Notes: generated from the sequence alone by a model not told the origin. A stretch of DNA of 41,191 bases from CAUSKK01 sp963532425 (GCA_963532425.1 CAUSKK010000018.1:1-41191); one strand, 5' to 3'. Shown: positions 1 to 7,785, counted from the stretch's first letter. Program-made: numbers and translations.

Positions 1-1385
1 ATATTATTATCTATTATAAAATTTAATATAAAATCTCTAATTTTATAAATATCATTTCCTTCATAGTGTCCAACAATAGTTCTATTAAAATCTAACTCCC
101 GCTGAGCTATAACCATCTCGTCTATAGCATACTTATTCCCAAGATACTTTTTCTGGAAATCAAACGCTAGCCTTCCAATATCATGTTTAAATCTAAAAGA
201 TTCTTTTAATGACTTATTCCATCGTCCTGGTATTCCTGTTATTTTTATATCTTTATTTTCATCTAATTCCCGACTATATATATTCTGTTTTTCATCTCCA
301 AAAACAACTAGCTCAGTATCTTTATGGGAAAAGTAATTTATTATTAAGTTTAGCCACTCTTGTTTATAATCCTGAATTTCGTCAATAAATATTGACTCAA
401 ATTTATGAATACTTTGTTTAATTCTATCAAAAAAATCTTGACAATCGTAATCATCATTATTAATTGTACCATTATAATTATACTCTCTAGCCATCTCCCT
501 AAAAAAACTATGATAATTTATAATATAAAAATTTTCCCAAGGAAATTCTTCTCTAACTTTGCTAATTTGATCGTGTATATAATTTATTAGAGAAATATTA
601 AATGTTAATATTAGAACCTTACTTTGTGTTCTGATATAGGAATTTACAGCTCGTTTAGCTAGGACAACCGTTTTACCAGAGCCAGCACTTCCCTTAATTT
701 TTTGCCGTTTTCCATTTTCGCTAACAATCAAAATCTTTTGATCTTTATTATAAATAACTTCTCTATTTATCTCAGCTTGATGAAACGTAGGTTTTATATA
801 TCTTTTTATACTTTTATAGAGCTCGTCATTAAAATATATGCTGTTTTTACTAATGTAAGTCTTGTTTAATAGATTACTAATAAATTTTATATTTAAATTG
901 TCCCTGCCAATAATTTCTGTATATTGATGTTCTTTTTTATTTATATGTCCTGTTAAAAAATCAGAAATATCACCACTTAGCTCATTATGAAAATAAACAG
1001 CGGTTCTAACTATGCCGTATATTTTGTTATTAAATATATTTTCAAATGTGAATCTATAGTTTAGTTCCTGAAGTTTATTTTTATATAAATTAACTTGGTC
1101 AAGTGGAGAGGGAATAAAGTGATCATTTTTCTTCAATCTCCAATTGTCATGTTTATCTATGTAATAATTCCTTAAGTCCCAATCTTTAACTTCGATAATA
1201 AGAACTCCACCACCCCGTCTCATTAGCACAATATCTGGATTATTTCCGTTTAGGTATGGCTGGTAATAAATTTCATACTCGTCATTAAGATGAGCGCAAA
1301 GAAATTTTAGTAAATAATTTTCACCTTCTGTGGGTTGAACTCTTTGTTTATCTATAATTTCTCTTTCCGGGATAAGAATTGCCAT
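1..1385 (-). CDS. NERD-domain nuclease / UvrD-type helicase, 3' end outside the window
   Basis: A continuous reading frame runs from ATG (1385-1383) to the window edge, about 461 residues with no stop. A start-proximal AAGGAAA supports this start. The N-terminus resembles a nuclease-related domain (NERD), with Pro-Asp near residues 50-51 and a Glu-Val-Lys motif at 65-67, as in PD-(D/E)xK nucleases. A superfamily 1 helicase core follows: Walker A GSAGSGKT at about 232-239 and Walker B IFIDEIQD at about 332-339. The family is known as NERD-containing UvrD/DEAD-like helicases; some relatives sit in defence islands, but the role here is unknown. The gene is extremely AT-rich, uses A/T-ending codons and contains no GAAGCGCTTC, unlike everything to its right, so it was probably acquired by transfer. 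The remaining helicase motifs lie beyond the edge. Confidence 0.85.
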   Translation of the reverse strand, partial: MAILIPEREIIDKQRVQPTEGENYLLKFLCAHLNDEYEIYYQPYLNGNNPDIVLMRRGGGVLIIEVKDWDLRNYYIDKHDNWRLKKNDHFIPSPLDQVNLYKNKLQELNYRFTFENIFNNKIYGIVRTAVYFHNELSGDISDFLTGHINKKEHQYTEIIGRDNLNIKFISNLLNKTYISKNSIYFNDELYKSIKRYIKPTFHQAEINREVIYNKDQKILIVSENGKRQKIKGSAGSGKTVVLAKRAVNSYIRTQSKVLILTFNISLINYIHDQISKVREEFPWENFYIINYHSFFREMAREYNYNGTINNDDYDCQDFFDRIKQSIHKFESIFIDEIQDYKQEWLNLIINYFSHKDTELVVFGDEKQNIYSRELDENKDIKITGIPGRWNKSLKESFRFKHDIGRLAFDFQKKYLGNKYAIDEMVIAQRELDFNRTIVGHYEGNDIYKIRDFILNFIIDNN

Positions 1386-1608
1386 TTAGTGTTTTCCTTA
1401 GGTTAAGAATTATTGTTAATAGACAATATGTGGCAATATTTATACCAAATACTTGATTGTAAAAAATCATATTTGGTTTTTACAGGTGTTAAGTCCATTT
1501 CCCTTTCAGAAAAGCTAGATTTGGTAAAAACCATATTCATCTTTATCTGATATATAAGCGATGGGCTTAAATTTAAATATAGTATTTACGATTAATTCGG
1601 TTAAATAA
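1386..1608. other. AT-rich intergenic region with an inverted repeat
   Basis: This stretch lies between the start of the helicase gene and the terminator of the symporter gene. I see no gene in it. TGGTTTTTAC (1474-1483) and its exact complement GTAAAAACCA (1524-1533) form a 10-bp inverted repeat about 40 bases apart. It could be an operator pair for the helicase promoter or a remnant of the transferred segment. Base composition changes sharply at about 1610. Confidence 0.5.
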
Positions 1609-1628
1609 AAAGCCCGCCGGAGCGGGCT
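1609..1628 (-). terminator. Rho-independent terminator of the symporter gene
   Basis: The stem AGCCCGC (1611-1617) / GCGGGCT (1622-1628) has a four-base loop. On the minus strand it is followed by a T-rich run. It begins six bases after the symporter stop codon. Confidence 0.9.
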
Positions 1629-1633
1629 TGGGG

Positions 1634-3067
1634 TTATTTCAAAATGAAGTAGTAGGCGAAGAGGGCCACCACCACGATGCTGACGAAGTTCAGCACCAGG
1701 CCGGCCACGAACATATCCTTCGACTTAATCTCGCCGGTGCCAATGACCAGTGCGTTCGGCGGCGTCGCCACCGGCAGCATGAAGGCACAGGAGGCGCCGA
1801 TGCCGATGACCAGCACCAGCACTTCCTTGGGCAGGTTCATCTGCTCGGCCACCGCCGCAAATACCGGCACCAGCAGCGCCGCCGACGCCGTATTACTGGT
1901 GAATTCGGTCAGGAAGATGATGAAGGTGGCGACGATGAAAATCACCAGCAGCGGCGACGCCTGGCCCAGGCCGCTGGCCAGCATCTGGCCGATTTCCAGC
2001 GACGCGCCGGATTCCTTCAGCACATTGCTGAGCGTAATGCCACCGCCGAAGAGCAGCAGCACGCCCCAGTCGGCGTTGTCGGTTACGTCCTTCCAGCGGG
2101 CCAGACCCAGCACCACCACCGCGACGATGGCCGCCAGGGCGACGAAGGTGTCCGGCGAACTGATGTCCAGCGCCGCTTTAAGCTTATTGCCATAGAACCA
2201 GGCCAGGGCAGTAATAATGAAGACCAGCAGGGTGAGCAGCCGTGGCTTGGTCCAGGGAATGTCCTCGCCCTCCAGCTGTTGGATTTTCTGCTTGAAGTTC
2301 GGTTTGCAGACGAAGTAGAGGGTTAGCCACATGGCCGGCATGAGCATCAGGGTGATGGGCAGGCCCACCTTCATCCAGGCGACGAAGTCCATGCCCAGGG
2401 CCTTGGCGGCGATGCCGTTGGGCGGTGAACCGGGCATCAGGCCCATGCCGCCGATGCTGGCCGAATAGGCCACCGACAGCAGCACATAGACGCGGGTGCC
2501 CCGGTCGTTCTTGTCCACGGAAGCGAGCAGGCCGACCGCCAGCGGCAGAATCATGGCCGCCGTTGCCGTGTTGGAAATCCACATGGACAGCACCGCCGTA
2601 ATCAGGCTGAGGCCGAGGGTGCACCAGAGCAGGTTAGAACCGGCGCCGCTGATGATGAGCCGGGCCAGTTTCTTATCAATTTTCTGCACCTGCAGCGCCG
2701 TGGCCAGGGCGAAGCCGCCGAGGAACAGGAAAATAATCGGGTCGGCAAAGCCGGTAAGGGCGTCCTGCATGGTCATAACCTTTTCCACGCTGCCATCGGC
2801 GGCCAGTTTCGCCGGTATGTGCAGCAGCACGGCGCCCAGGGGAATCATCAGGGCGGTCAGGCTGATGTGCACCGCCTCGGAGAACCAGAGCACGGCGACG
2901 AAGGTCAGCAGCGCCAGGCCCTTGCGCGCTTCGATGCCGTAGGGCAGGTACTGGTAGGCGCCCCAGCCGGCGGCGAGGGCGAGAATGATGAGGGCCAGGC
3001 TGGTGAGTACGCCCGGCGGGAAGAAACCCTTGATTTCATTGGAAGTTACGGGGTGATGTTCGGACAT
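1634..3067 (-). CDS. DASS (SLC13) family sodium/anion symporter
   Basis: A 477-residue inner-membrane protein with many hydrophobic helices and the two Ser-Asn-Thr signatures of the divalent anion:sodium symporter family, at about residues 165-167 and 391-393, each in a Thr/Ala-rich hairpin. Family members import dicarboxylates, tricarboxylates or sulfate with sodium; the substrate cannot be told from sequence alone. The length is normal for the family. I chose the ATG at 3067: a GAGAGG ribosome-binding site sits 8 bases upstream, whereas extension to 3073 would need a TTG start. It is monocistronic, with its own terminator downstream. The upstream region is shared with the divergent YdeI-like gene and contains one GAAGCGCTTC palindrome. 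The high GC and codon use match the rest of the window, not the AT-rich neighbour. Confidence 0.9.
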   Translation of the reverse strand: MSEHHPVTSNEIKGFFPPGVLTSLALIILALAAGWGAYQYLPYGIEARKGLALLTFVAVLWFSEAVHISLTALMIPLGAVLLHIPAKLAADGSVEKVMTMQDALTGFADPIIFLFLGGFALATALQVQKIDKKLARLIISGAGSNLLWCTLGLSLITAVLSMWISNTATAAMILPLAVGLLASVDKNDRGTRVYVLLSVAYSASIGGMGLMPGSPPNGIAAKALGMDFVAWMKVGLPITLMLMPAMWLTLYFVCKPNFKQKIQQLEGEDIPWTKPRLLTLLVFIITALAWFYGNKLKAALDISSPDTFVALAAIVAVVVLGLARWKDVTDNADWGVLLLFGGGITLSNVLKESGASLEIGQMLASGLGQASPLLVIFIVATFIIFLTEFTSNTASAALLVPVFAAVAEQMNLPKEVLVLVIGIGASCAFMLPVATPPNALVIGTGEIKSKDMFVAGLVLNFVSIVVVALFAYYFILK

Positions 3068-3149
3068 GTGCAATACCTCTCAGATGATTGACAAGCTTTA
3101 ATATAAAACAGCGGCGGGGGTTAGAAGTACCTATGGATATAAAAACATA

Positions 3150-3159
3150 GAAGCGCTTC
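3150..3159. repeat. GAAGCGCTTC palindrome in a divergent promoter region
   Basis: A single exact copy between the symporter and the YdeI-like gene, about 25 bases before the latter's start codon. It could influence expression there, but the same sequence occurs throughout the window. Confidence 0.85.
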
Positions 3160-3184
3160 TGCTGTATGTAATTGGAGGAAAGCC

Positions 3185-3541
3185 ATGGGAGAAGAAGAAT
3201 TGCCAGTACGGGCCTTTGCCTCCAGGGAAGAGCTGCACCATTGGCTGTTGGCCCACGGGGAAAGTGCGGTGGGCCTGTGGGTGCGGCTGTTCAGGGTGAA
3301 GAGCGGGATTAAATCCGTCAGCTTCCACGAGCTTCTGGAGGAGGGGCTCTGTTTTGGTTGGAGTGAAAGCCAAAGGCGCCGCTACGACGAACAGTCCTAT
3401 CTGCAGAAATTCACGCCGCGCCGGGCTAAGAAAACCCGGTCCGAGCGCAATCTGCAGCTGGTGGAAAAATTGACCCGGGAAGGGCGTATGCAAGCGGCCG
3501 GCTACCGGGCCCTGGGGCTGGCCGCTGAGGCGCCGGAATAG
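3185..3541 (+). CDS. YdeI/OmpD-associated family protein (short form)
   Basis: 118 residues, preceded by a strong GGAGGAAAG ribosome-binding site. The pattern Leu-Trp-Val...Lys-Ser-Gly, then Glu-Leu-Leu-Glu-Glu-Gly-Leu-Cys-Phe-Gly-Trp, then Tyr-Leu-Gln-Lys-Phe-Thr-Pro-Arg-Arg and a Glu-Arg-Asn...Glu-Gly-Arg-Met segment is characteristic of the YdeI/OmpD-associated ('bacteriocin-protection') family. Full-length members are often near 190 residues, so this is a shorter form that keeps the conserved core and ends soon after it. The Trp-Ser usually found before the Asn is replaced by Thr-Arg-Ser. The molecular function of the family is poorly defined; links to resistance to antimicrobial peptides have been proposed. 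It is probably transcribed alone. The stop codon lies just before the short copy of the element that flanks the AAA/DUF4276 cassette. Confidence 0.75.
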   Translation: MGEEELPVRAFASREELHHWLLAHGESAVGLWVRLFRVKSGIKSVSFHELLEEGLCFGWSESQRRRYDEQSYLQKFTPRRAKKTRSERNLQLVEKLTREGRMQAAGYRALGLAAEAPE

Positions 3542-3544
3542 GTT

Positions 3545-3576
3545 TATACAAGGCGCCCCATTGTATTTATAAATCC
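3545..3576 (+). repeat. Short copy of the cassette-flanking element
   Basis: TATACAA, then GGCGCCCC, then TTGTATTTATAAATCC. The outer TACAA/TTGTA pair is inverted. The right 16 bases (3561-3576) recur exactly at 5583-5598, after the DUF4276 gene, and TATACAA recurs at 5514-5520. The two copies therefore bracket the AAA/DUF4276 cassette in direct orientation. Confidence 0.75.
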
Positions 3577-3612
3577 AGTTAAGCTAATGAATCATTAATT
3601 TTGGAGAATTAC

Positions 3613-4839
3613 ATGGCAATCATTGAAGGCTTCCGGGTTCAGAACTTCCGGGCCCTGCGCGACATCACCCTGGGAAAAATATCCTATGGCCAGGATGCTG
3701 AAGCGCTTACCCCGTTCACCGTTGTTATTGGCAAAAATGGTGTGGGCAAAAGCTCCCTATTTGATGCCTTTGGCTTCGTGGCTGACTGCCTTGCGCGAGA
3801 TGTGGAAACCGCCTGCGACATGAAGCAGCGCGGCGGCTTTGAGCGTTTGCGTAGTAAGGACGCCACCGACCCCATTCAATTTGCCATCTACTATCGCGAA
3901 ACTCCCAGCGCCCGCCCCATCAGCTACGAACTGGCCATCAATATTGATGGCAGCGGTCGGCCCTATGTGGAATCAGAGATTCTGAAACAGCGGCGCAAGG
4001 GGCAAAAACACGGTCAACCCTTTCCTTTCCTGCGGCTGCTGCAGGGCAAGGGCACGGTCTGGGGCGGGGCCGAGGCCGTGGAAGGTGAAGAAGAGGATAA
4101 CGCCAAAATCCCCATTGAATTGACCAATCTACGCGAACTGGGCATTGCCACCTTGGGCAATCTGAAGGAGCACCCGCGCATTCAGAGTTTTTGCAACTTC
4201 CTAAAAAGCTGGTATCTGTCCTATTTCTATCCGGACGCGGCACGCAGTTTGCCCAATGCCGGCGCCCAGCGGCACTTAAACATTCACGGCGATAACATTG
4301 GCAACGTGGTGCAGTACATGGAGCGGGAACACAAGGAGCGCTTCAAGAAAATCCTCGCCCGTATTGCTAAAAAAATCCCCGGCATCAGCCACATTGACAC
4401 CAAGGTTACGGAGGATAAGCGGGTGCTGCTGCGCTTCAACGACGGCGCCTTCAGGGAGCCCTTTTTCGCGCCGCAGATGTCCGATGGCACCCTGAAAATC
4501 TTCGCCTATCTGCTGCTGTTGGAAGACCCGGAACCGCCGCCGTTTATCTGCATTGAGGAACCGGAAAACGGCCTTTACCACAAGCTGCTGGAAACCCTGG
4601 CCAATGAGTTTCGCAGCCATGCCACCGGTGATAGGAATGCTCCACAAATATTTGTCACCACCCATCACCCCTATTTTGTTGATGCTCTGAATCCGAAAGA
4701 AGTGTGGATATTGGAAAAGGGCGACGATGGATTTTCCACCATTCGCCGCGCCTCGGAATCCACACTGGTGAATAACCTGGTGGAAGAAGGTTTGCAGCTG
4801 GGCGGCCTGTGGTACAGCGATTACCTGGATAGGAACTGA
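3613..4839 (+). CDS. AAA family ATPase (ABC/SMC-type, AAA_21/OLD-like)
   Basis: 408 residues. The N-terminal Phe-Arg-Val-Gln-Asn-Phe-Arg-Ala-Leu strand and Walker A GKNGVGKSS (about 40-48) are typical of RecF/OLD-like ATPases. A signature-like MSDGT (289-293), Walker B FICIEEPE (311-318) and a switch histidine in TTHHP (349-353) complete the site. I chose ATG 3613 because TTTTGGAG lies six bases upstream; extension to 3601 would need a TTG inside that site. The stop overlaps the next gene's start (ATGA), so the two are translationally coupled. ATPases of this class paired with TOPRIM-like proteins form anti-phage systems (OLD, PARIS, AbiL), which suggests but does not prove a defence role. 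One near-copy of the palindrome (GAAGCGCTTA, 3700) lies inside the gene. Confidence 0.85.
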   Translation: MAIIEGFRVQNFRALRDITLGKISYGQDAEALTPFTVVIGKNGVGKSSLFDAFGFVADCLARDVETACDMKQRGGFERLRSKDATDPIQFAIYYRETPSARPISYELAINIDGSGRPYVESEILKQRRKGQKHGQPFPFLRLLQGKGTVWGGAEAVEGEEEDNAKIPIELTNLRELGIATLGNLKEHPRIQSFCNFLKSWYLSYFYPDAARSLPNAGAQRHLNIHGDNIGNVVQYMEREHKERFKKILARIAKKIPGISHIDTKVTEDKRVLLRFNDGAFREPFFAPQMSDGTLKIFAYLLLLEDPEPPPFICIEEPENGLYHKLLETLANEFRSHATGDRNAPQIFVTTHHPYFVDALNPKEVWILEKGDDGFSTIRRASESTLVNNLVEEGLQLGGLWYSDYLDRN

Positions 4840-5498
4840 TGCACATTGAAGTGCTGGTCGAAGATGATTCCGGCAAAAAAATGCTGGAAATTCTGCTGCC
4901 CAAGCTGTTGGGTGTCTATGGAGAATTCCATACGTGGAAAGTTCATGGTTACAAGGGCATTGGCCATATTGCGAAGAACCTGAGGCCGAAAACCGATGCC
5001 GGCAAGCGGGTTCTGCTGGACCGCCTGCCCCAGCTGCTTAGCGGTTACGGGCAAACGTCTTATATAGACGCGGTGGTGGTCGTGGTAGATGCGGATAGGC
5101 GCAATTGCGAGGAGTTTCTCGCGGAACTACAGAGAATAGCCAAAGAACGAGCTTTCACCTTAACCGTGCTATTTCGCCTGGCCATCGAGGAAATGGAAGC
5201 CTGGTATCTCGGCGATCGGGAGGCCATATTTGCGGCCTACCCCGAGGCCAAACGGCGCGAGTACAAACTGAAATCCTACAAGCCGGACAGCATTGTCGGC
5301 ACCTGGGAGCTGCTGGCCGATTTGATTCACCAGGAAGGTGCCGCCGGGCTGAAAAAAAGCCATCGGGTGGGAGTGCAAAAATATGAATGGGCCGAAAAAA
5401 TCACGCCCCACCTGGAGCCGGCCCGCAATTCATCGCCCAGCTTTCAAAAGTTCTGTGCAGGCATTAGTCGTTTATGTGATGAGGCCCAGCAGAACTAG
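4839..5498 (+). CDS. DUF4276 family TOPRIM-like protein, partner of the AAA ATPase
   Basis: 219 residues, start overlapping the ATPase stop by one base. An early acidic residue in Leu-Val-Glu-Asp-Asp (Glu8), a hydrophobic strand ending in Asp-Ala-Asp (84-86) and Ile-Glu-Glu-Met-Glu-Ala-Trp (116-122) match the DUF4276/RloB-like group. These resemble TOPRIM folds, with Glu8 and the Asp-x-Asp as likely metal ligands. TOPRIM partners of OLD-like ATPases are usually nucleases or toxins released or activated by the ATPase on infection. Here that is inference from pairing and motifs; the exact named system cannot be assigned. No signal peptide or membrane segment is visible. The long copy of the flanking element follows within 20 bases. 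Confidence 0.8.
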   Translation: MHIEVLVEDDSGKKMLEILLPKLLGVYGEFHTWKVHGYKGIGHIAKNLRPKTDAGKRVLLDRLPQLLSGYGQTSYIDAVVVVVDADRRNCEEFLAELQRIAKERAFTLTVLFRLAIEEMEAWYLGDREAIFAAYPEAKRREYKLKSYKPDSIVGTWELLADLIHQEGAAGLKKSHRVGVQKYEWAEKITPHLEPARNSSPSFQKFCAGISRLCDEAQQN

Positions 5499-5513
5499 CG
5501 CATATTTTTCGCC

Positions 5514-5598
5514 TATACAAACAGAAAGGCGCTTCTTATGTATGTATTTTTAACATAAATACATACATAAGAAACGCCCCCGTTGTATTTATAAATCC
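5514..5598 (+). repeat. Long copy of the cassette-flanking element with a large hairpin
   Basis: It starts with TATACAA and ends with TTGTATTTATAAATCC, both shared with the short copy at 3545-3576. Between them lies a long inverted repeat: a 17-bp perfect arm at 5533-5549, a seven-base loop (5550-5556) and its complement at 5557-5573. The stem extends through GGCG (5528-5531) / CGCC (5575-5578) after one mismatch. It has no T-run on the plus strand, so it is not a classic terminator, although it could end or protect the cassette transcript. Its right end supplies the stop codon of the LysR remnant on the other strand. Confidence 0.8.
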
Positions 5599-6044
5599 CC
5601 CTCAGTGCCCAGCTCCGGCCGCAGCTCACCTTGCAGCCAGTCGATGAAGGCCCGCACCGCCGGGGCGTAGCCGCGATTCTTGTAGTACAGGGCGGAAAAG
5701 GGCAGCGGCGCGCTCTGCCAGTCCGGCCAAATCCGTTCCAGACCGGCGGTCAATCCAAGGTCGGCCCGGGCCAAAGTCGCCAGCTGGAAAGCATCGTTGG
5801 CGGCAACGCGGCGCGGATTCGTCAATTCCCGCCGCTCCCGGCCCCGCTGCAGCAGCGGCGGCGGCCCGTCGCTCTTAATCAGCAGCGGCAAGATGGCCAG
5901 CACTTCCACCACATCGCCGGCCAGCAGCCCCGGTGTCGCATAGAGGCCAAAATGGAAAGTGCCCAGCGGCCGGGCGACCACATCGGGAATTAGCACCGGC
6001 CCAACGCGCAGGGCCAAATCCACCCCCTCCCGCAACAGCGCCAC
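5589..6044 (-). pseudogene. LysR-family regulator, C-terminal remnant
   Basis: About 150 residues of a LysR substrate-binding domain. Leu-Arg-Glu-Gly-Val-Asp-Leu-Ala-Leu-Arg-Val-Gly, the following Val-Val-Ala-Arg-Pro-Leu-Gly and a Tyr-Ala-Thr-Pro segment are hallmarks, and the end reads Ala-Val-Arg-Ala-Phe-Ile-Asp-Trp-Leu. The DNA-binding helix-turn-helix half (about 150 residues) is absent. At about 6044 the homology stops and the opposite strand becomes pirin sequence. The open frame continues to 6191, but that part is antisense to pirin and not LysR-like. The gene cannot encode a working regulator. Confidence 0.8.
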
Positions 6045-6219
6045 CGGTGAAGAAGTGGAACTGTCTGCCCATGGGGAAGAGGCCAAGGTGCTACTGCTGA
6101 GCGGCGTACCCATTGACGAGCCCATCGCCGCCCAGGGCCCCTTCGTGATGAACAGCCGCGCGGAACTTCTCGAGAAGGTGCAGGCCTTCAATCGCGGCGA
6201 GCTGGGCTCGCTGGGCTAG
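6040..6219 (+). pseudogene. Pirin-family protein, C-terminal remnant
   Basis: About 60 codons reading Gly-Glu-Glu-Val-Glu-Leu-Ser-Ala, Lys-Val-Leu-Leu-Leu-Ser-Gly, then Pro-Ile-Asp-Glu-Pro-Ile-Ala and Gly-Pro-Phe-Val-Met-Asn. This is the conserved C-terminal end of pirin (YhaK-like) proteins, whose full length is near 280-300 residues. The metal-binding N-terminal cupin is missing. The fragment abuts the LysR remnant tail to tail around 6040-6045. Pirin genes often lie divergently beside a LysR gene, so one deletion could have removed both 5' halves and the promoter region between them. Confidence 0.8.
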
Positions 6220-6277
6220 CCGGGCCCAGCAGGAGGGCGGCTCCGGCCCCATCAAAGACCCTGGCCCAACAGCCGCC

Positions 6278-6694
6278 CTAAAAATTCCGGGCCGAAGGGC
6301 CAGCTCGACGCGGCTGGGCGCGGGGATATCCATCAGCAGCAACCACAGACGCAGGCCGGCCTGGAGCAGCAGTCCCACGGCCACCGGCACAGCAAAACCG
6401 AGCCGGGTCGTGGCCAGCAGGGTCGGCCCGATTCCGCCGCAGCTGGAGCCGCCACAGCAGTATCCCGAGCAGCAGCGCCGGCCGCCCCCAGAACAGATAG
6501 TTGGCCCAGAGCACCAGCCCCAGACCGCCCTGGTTCGCGAGGCCGTCGGGGCCGGGTGAAAATTTCAGCAGCAAAAATCCCAGAACCAGCGGGGGCAGGC
6601 CGAGGACCAGGGCCAGCAGTAGACCGAGCGGGTGGCAGCGCAACGAATTGAAGTACATGGCTTTTTTTCCAAAAAAACCTATTTTAATGGTCAC
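6278..6694 (-). pseudogene. Small membrane protein, apparently frameshifted
   Basis: The frame starting near 6694 (or at the ATG at 6658) encodes two hydrophobic segments rich in Leu and Gly, then turns into an Arg/Pro/Ala-rich, non-membrane sequence after about position 6450. In another minus frame, hydrophobic coding resumes at that point (Leu-Leu-Ala-Thr-Thr-Arg-Leu-Gly, then Val-Ala-Val-Gly-Leu-Leu-Leu-Gln and Trp-Leu-Leu-Leu-Met). A frameshift in an originally three- or four-helix protein explains this. No family is recognised. The start is uncertain, as no good ribosome-binding site is visible. It is downstream of, and convergent with, the pirin remnant. Confidence 0.45.
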
Positions 6695-6724
6695 CCCAGC
6701 CCGGGGGCAGTAATCCGCCCCGGG

Positions 6725-6982
6725 GAAGCGCTTTGGAGATTGAAGCTCGTCGGGCCCTGTAATTTAAAAGTTGGCACTGGAAGAAGCGCTTCCTTCTGTC
6801 TGGGCCGGTGGAATGAAGCGCTTCGGCTTTGGGGTTCAGATTTCCAGCGACTCCAAAAAAGGGGAAGCGCTTCCTAGCCCAGAGCCGCCGGCCGGGCACT
6901 GCCGCCTATTCCGATTTAAACCGGCGAAGCGCTTCCCTGCTTTTGTTTAATCCAACCCGGGCGCCCCCGGCCGAAGCGCTTC
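6725..6982. repeat. GAAGCGCTTC cluster, six copies in 260 bases
   Basis: Exact copies start at 6783, 6815, 6864, 6926 and 6973, and a variant (GAAGCGCTTT) at 6725. Spacing is irregular, 30-60 bases. No convincing gene is present between 6695 and 7067; open frames here are by-products of the repeated palindrome. Confidence 0.85.
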
Positions 6983-7067
6983 GCCCATAAAAAAACACCC
7001 CCCGTTTCAACAGCAGGGAGCGGTTGCTTCGCGGCGTTGCGGCTCGCTTCGGCCGGGCCGGGGCCGG

Positions 7068-7757
7068 CTATTGGGCCGAGCTGGCAATGTCGGCCAGCCA
7101 GTCCGCCACCGCCTCCGGCTGGGACAGCATGGGCAAATGGCCGGAATCCAGGGTTTTGGTTTTCGCCCGGATGGTTTCAGCGAACTGCTCCTGCACCGGC
7201 AGCGGCAAAGCCTGGTCCTTGGCCGCCAGCAGGTAGAAGCTGGGTTTGTCCTGCCAGGCGGCCCGGTCGATTTTGTCGCCGAAGGCCTTGGCATTCATAG
7301 GATTCTGCACCGCCACCAGCCGCGCGTTCTGTGCGTCGTCCAAATCGCTGCCCATGACCTGCCTGAACGCCGCCAGCGGTAGAACGATTTCCCCATTGTC
7401 GTCCGGCTTCAGCCCGTCCAGAGCGGCGCCGACCCGTTGCATGGCGTCGGCGGCGGACTCCCCGTCCCGGGGCGCCACCGCCATCAGATAGGCCAGGGCC
7501 GCCACGTTAGAGTGCTTGCCAGCCTGGGAAATGGGTACGCCGGCCCAGAAATGGCCAACCAGCAGCGTGGGGCCGTCCTGGCGGTCGAGAACGCGCTCGG
7601 TGGCCCGTACGTCGGCGCTCAGGGAGGTGAGTGGGTTCTGTACGGCCGTTACCCTGAAGCCACGCTGTTGCAGCCGTTCAATGACCGGGCCGTAGCTGGA
7701 ACCGTCGGTGAAGGCGCCATGCACCAGCACGATGTTTCTGATGGCCGGGGCGGAGGT
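7068..7757 (-). pseudogene. Alpha/beta hydrolase (EstC/salicylate-esterase-like), likely inactive
   Basis: About 230 codons of an alpha/beta hydrolase: Leu-Val-His-Gly-Ala-Phe-Thr-Asp-Gly-Ser-Ser oxyanion strand, Val-Gln-Asn-Pro-Leu-Thr-Ser-Leu, and a C-terminal Asp-Ser-Gly-His-Leu-Pro histidine motif. Two defects are visible. The nucleophile elbow, Gly-His-Ser-Trp-Gly-Gly in this family, reads Gly-His-Phe-Trp-Ala-Gly; the serine codon is TTC at 7548-7550, one base from TCC. The frame is also closed by TAA at 7758-7760 just before Ala-Pro-Ala-Ile-Arg-Asn-Ile-Val-Leu-Val-His-Gly, so the usual periplasmic signal peptide is missing and palindrome-bearing sequence takes its place. A cytoplasmic non-catalytic relative starting at an internal GTG is possible, but a decaying gene is more likely. 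Confidence 0.7.
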
Positions 7758-7785
7758 TTAAGGCCAGGCTGAAGCGCTTCCCCAT

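Noticed and set aside
1628..2326. 232-codon plus-strand frame rich in His, Gln and Arg over the symporter
   Set aside because: An antisense shadow; the minus frame has the SNT motifs, membrane helices, ribosome-binding site and terminator.
3601..3612. TTG start for the AAA ATPase
   Set aside because: The TTG is part of the ribosome-binding site region. ATG 3613 has the correct spacing.
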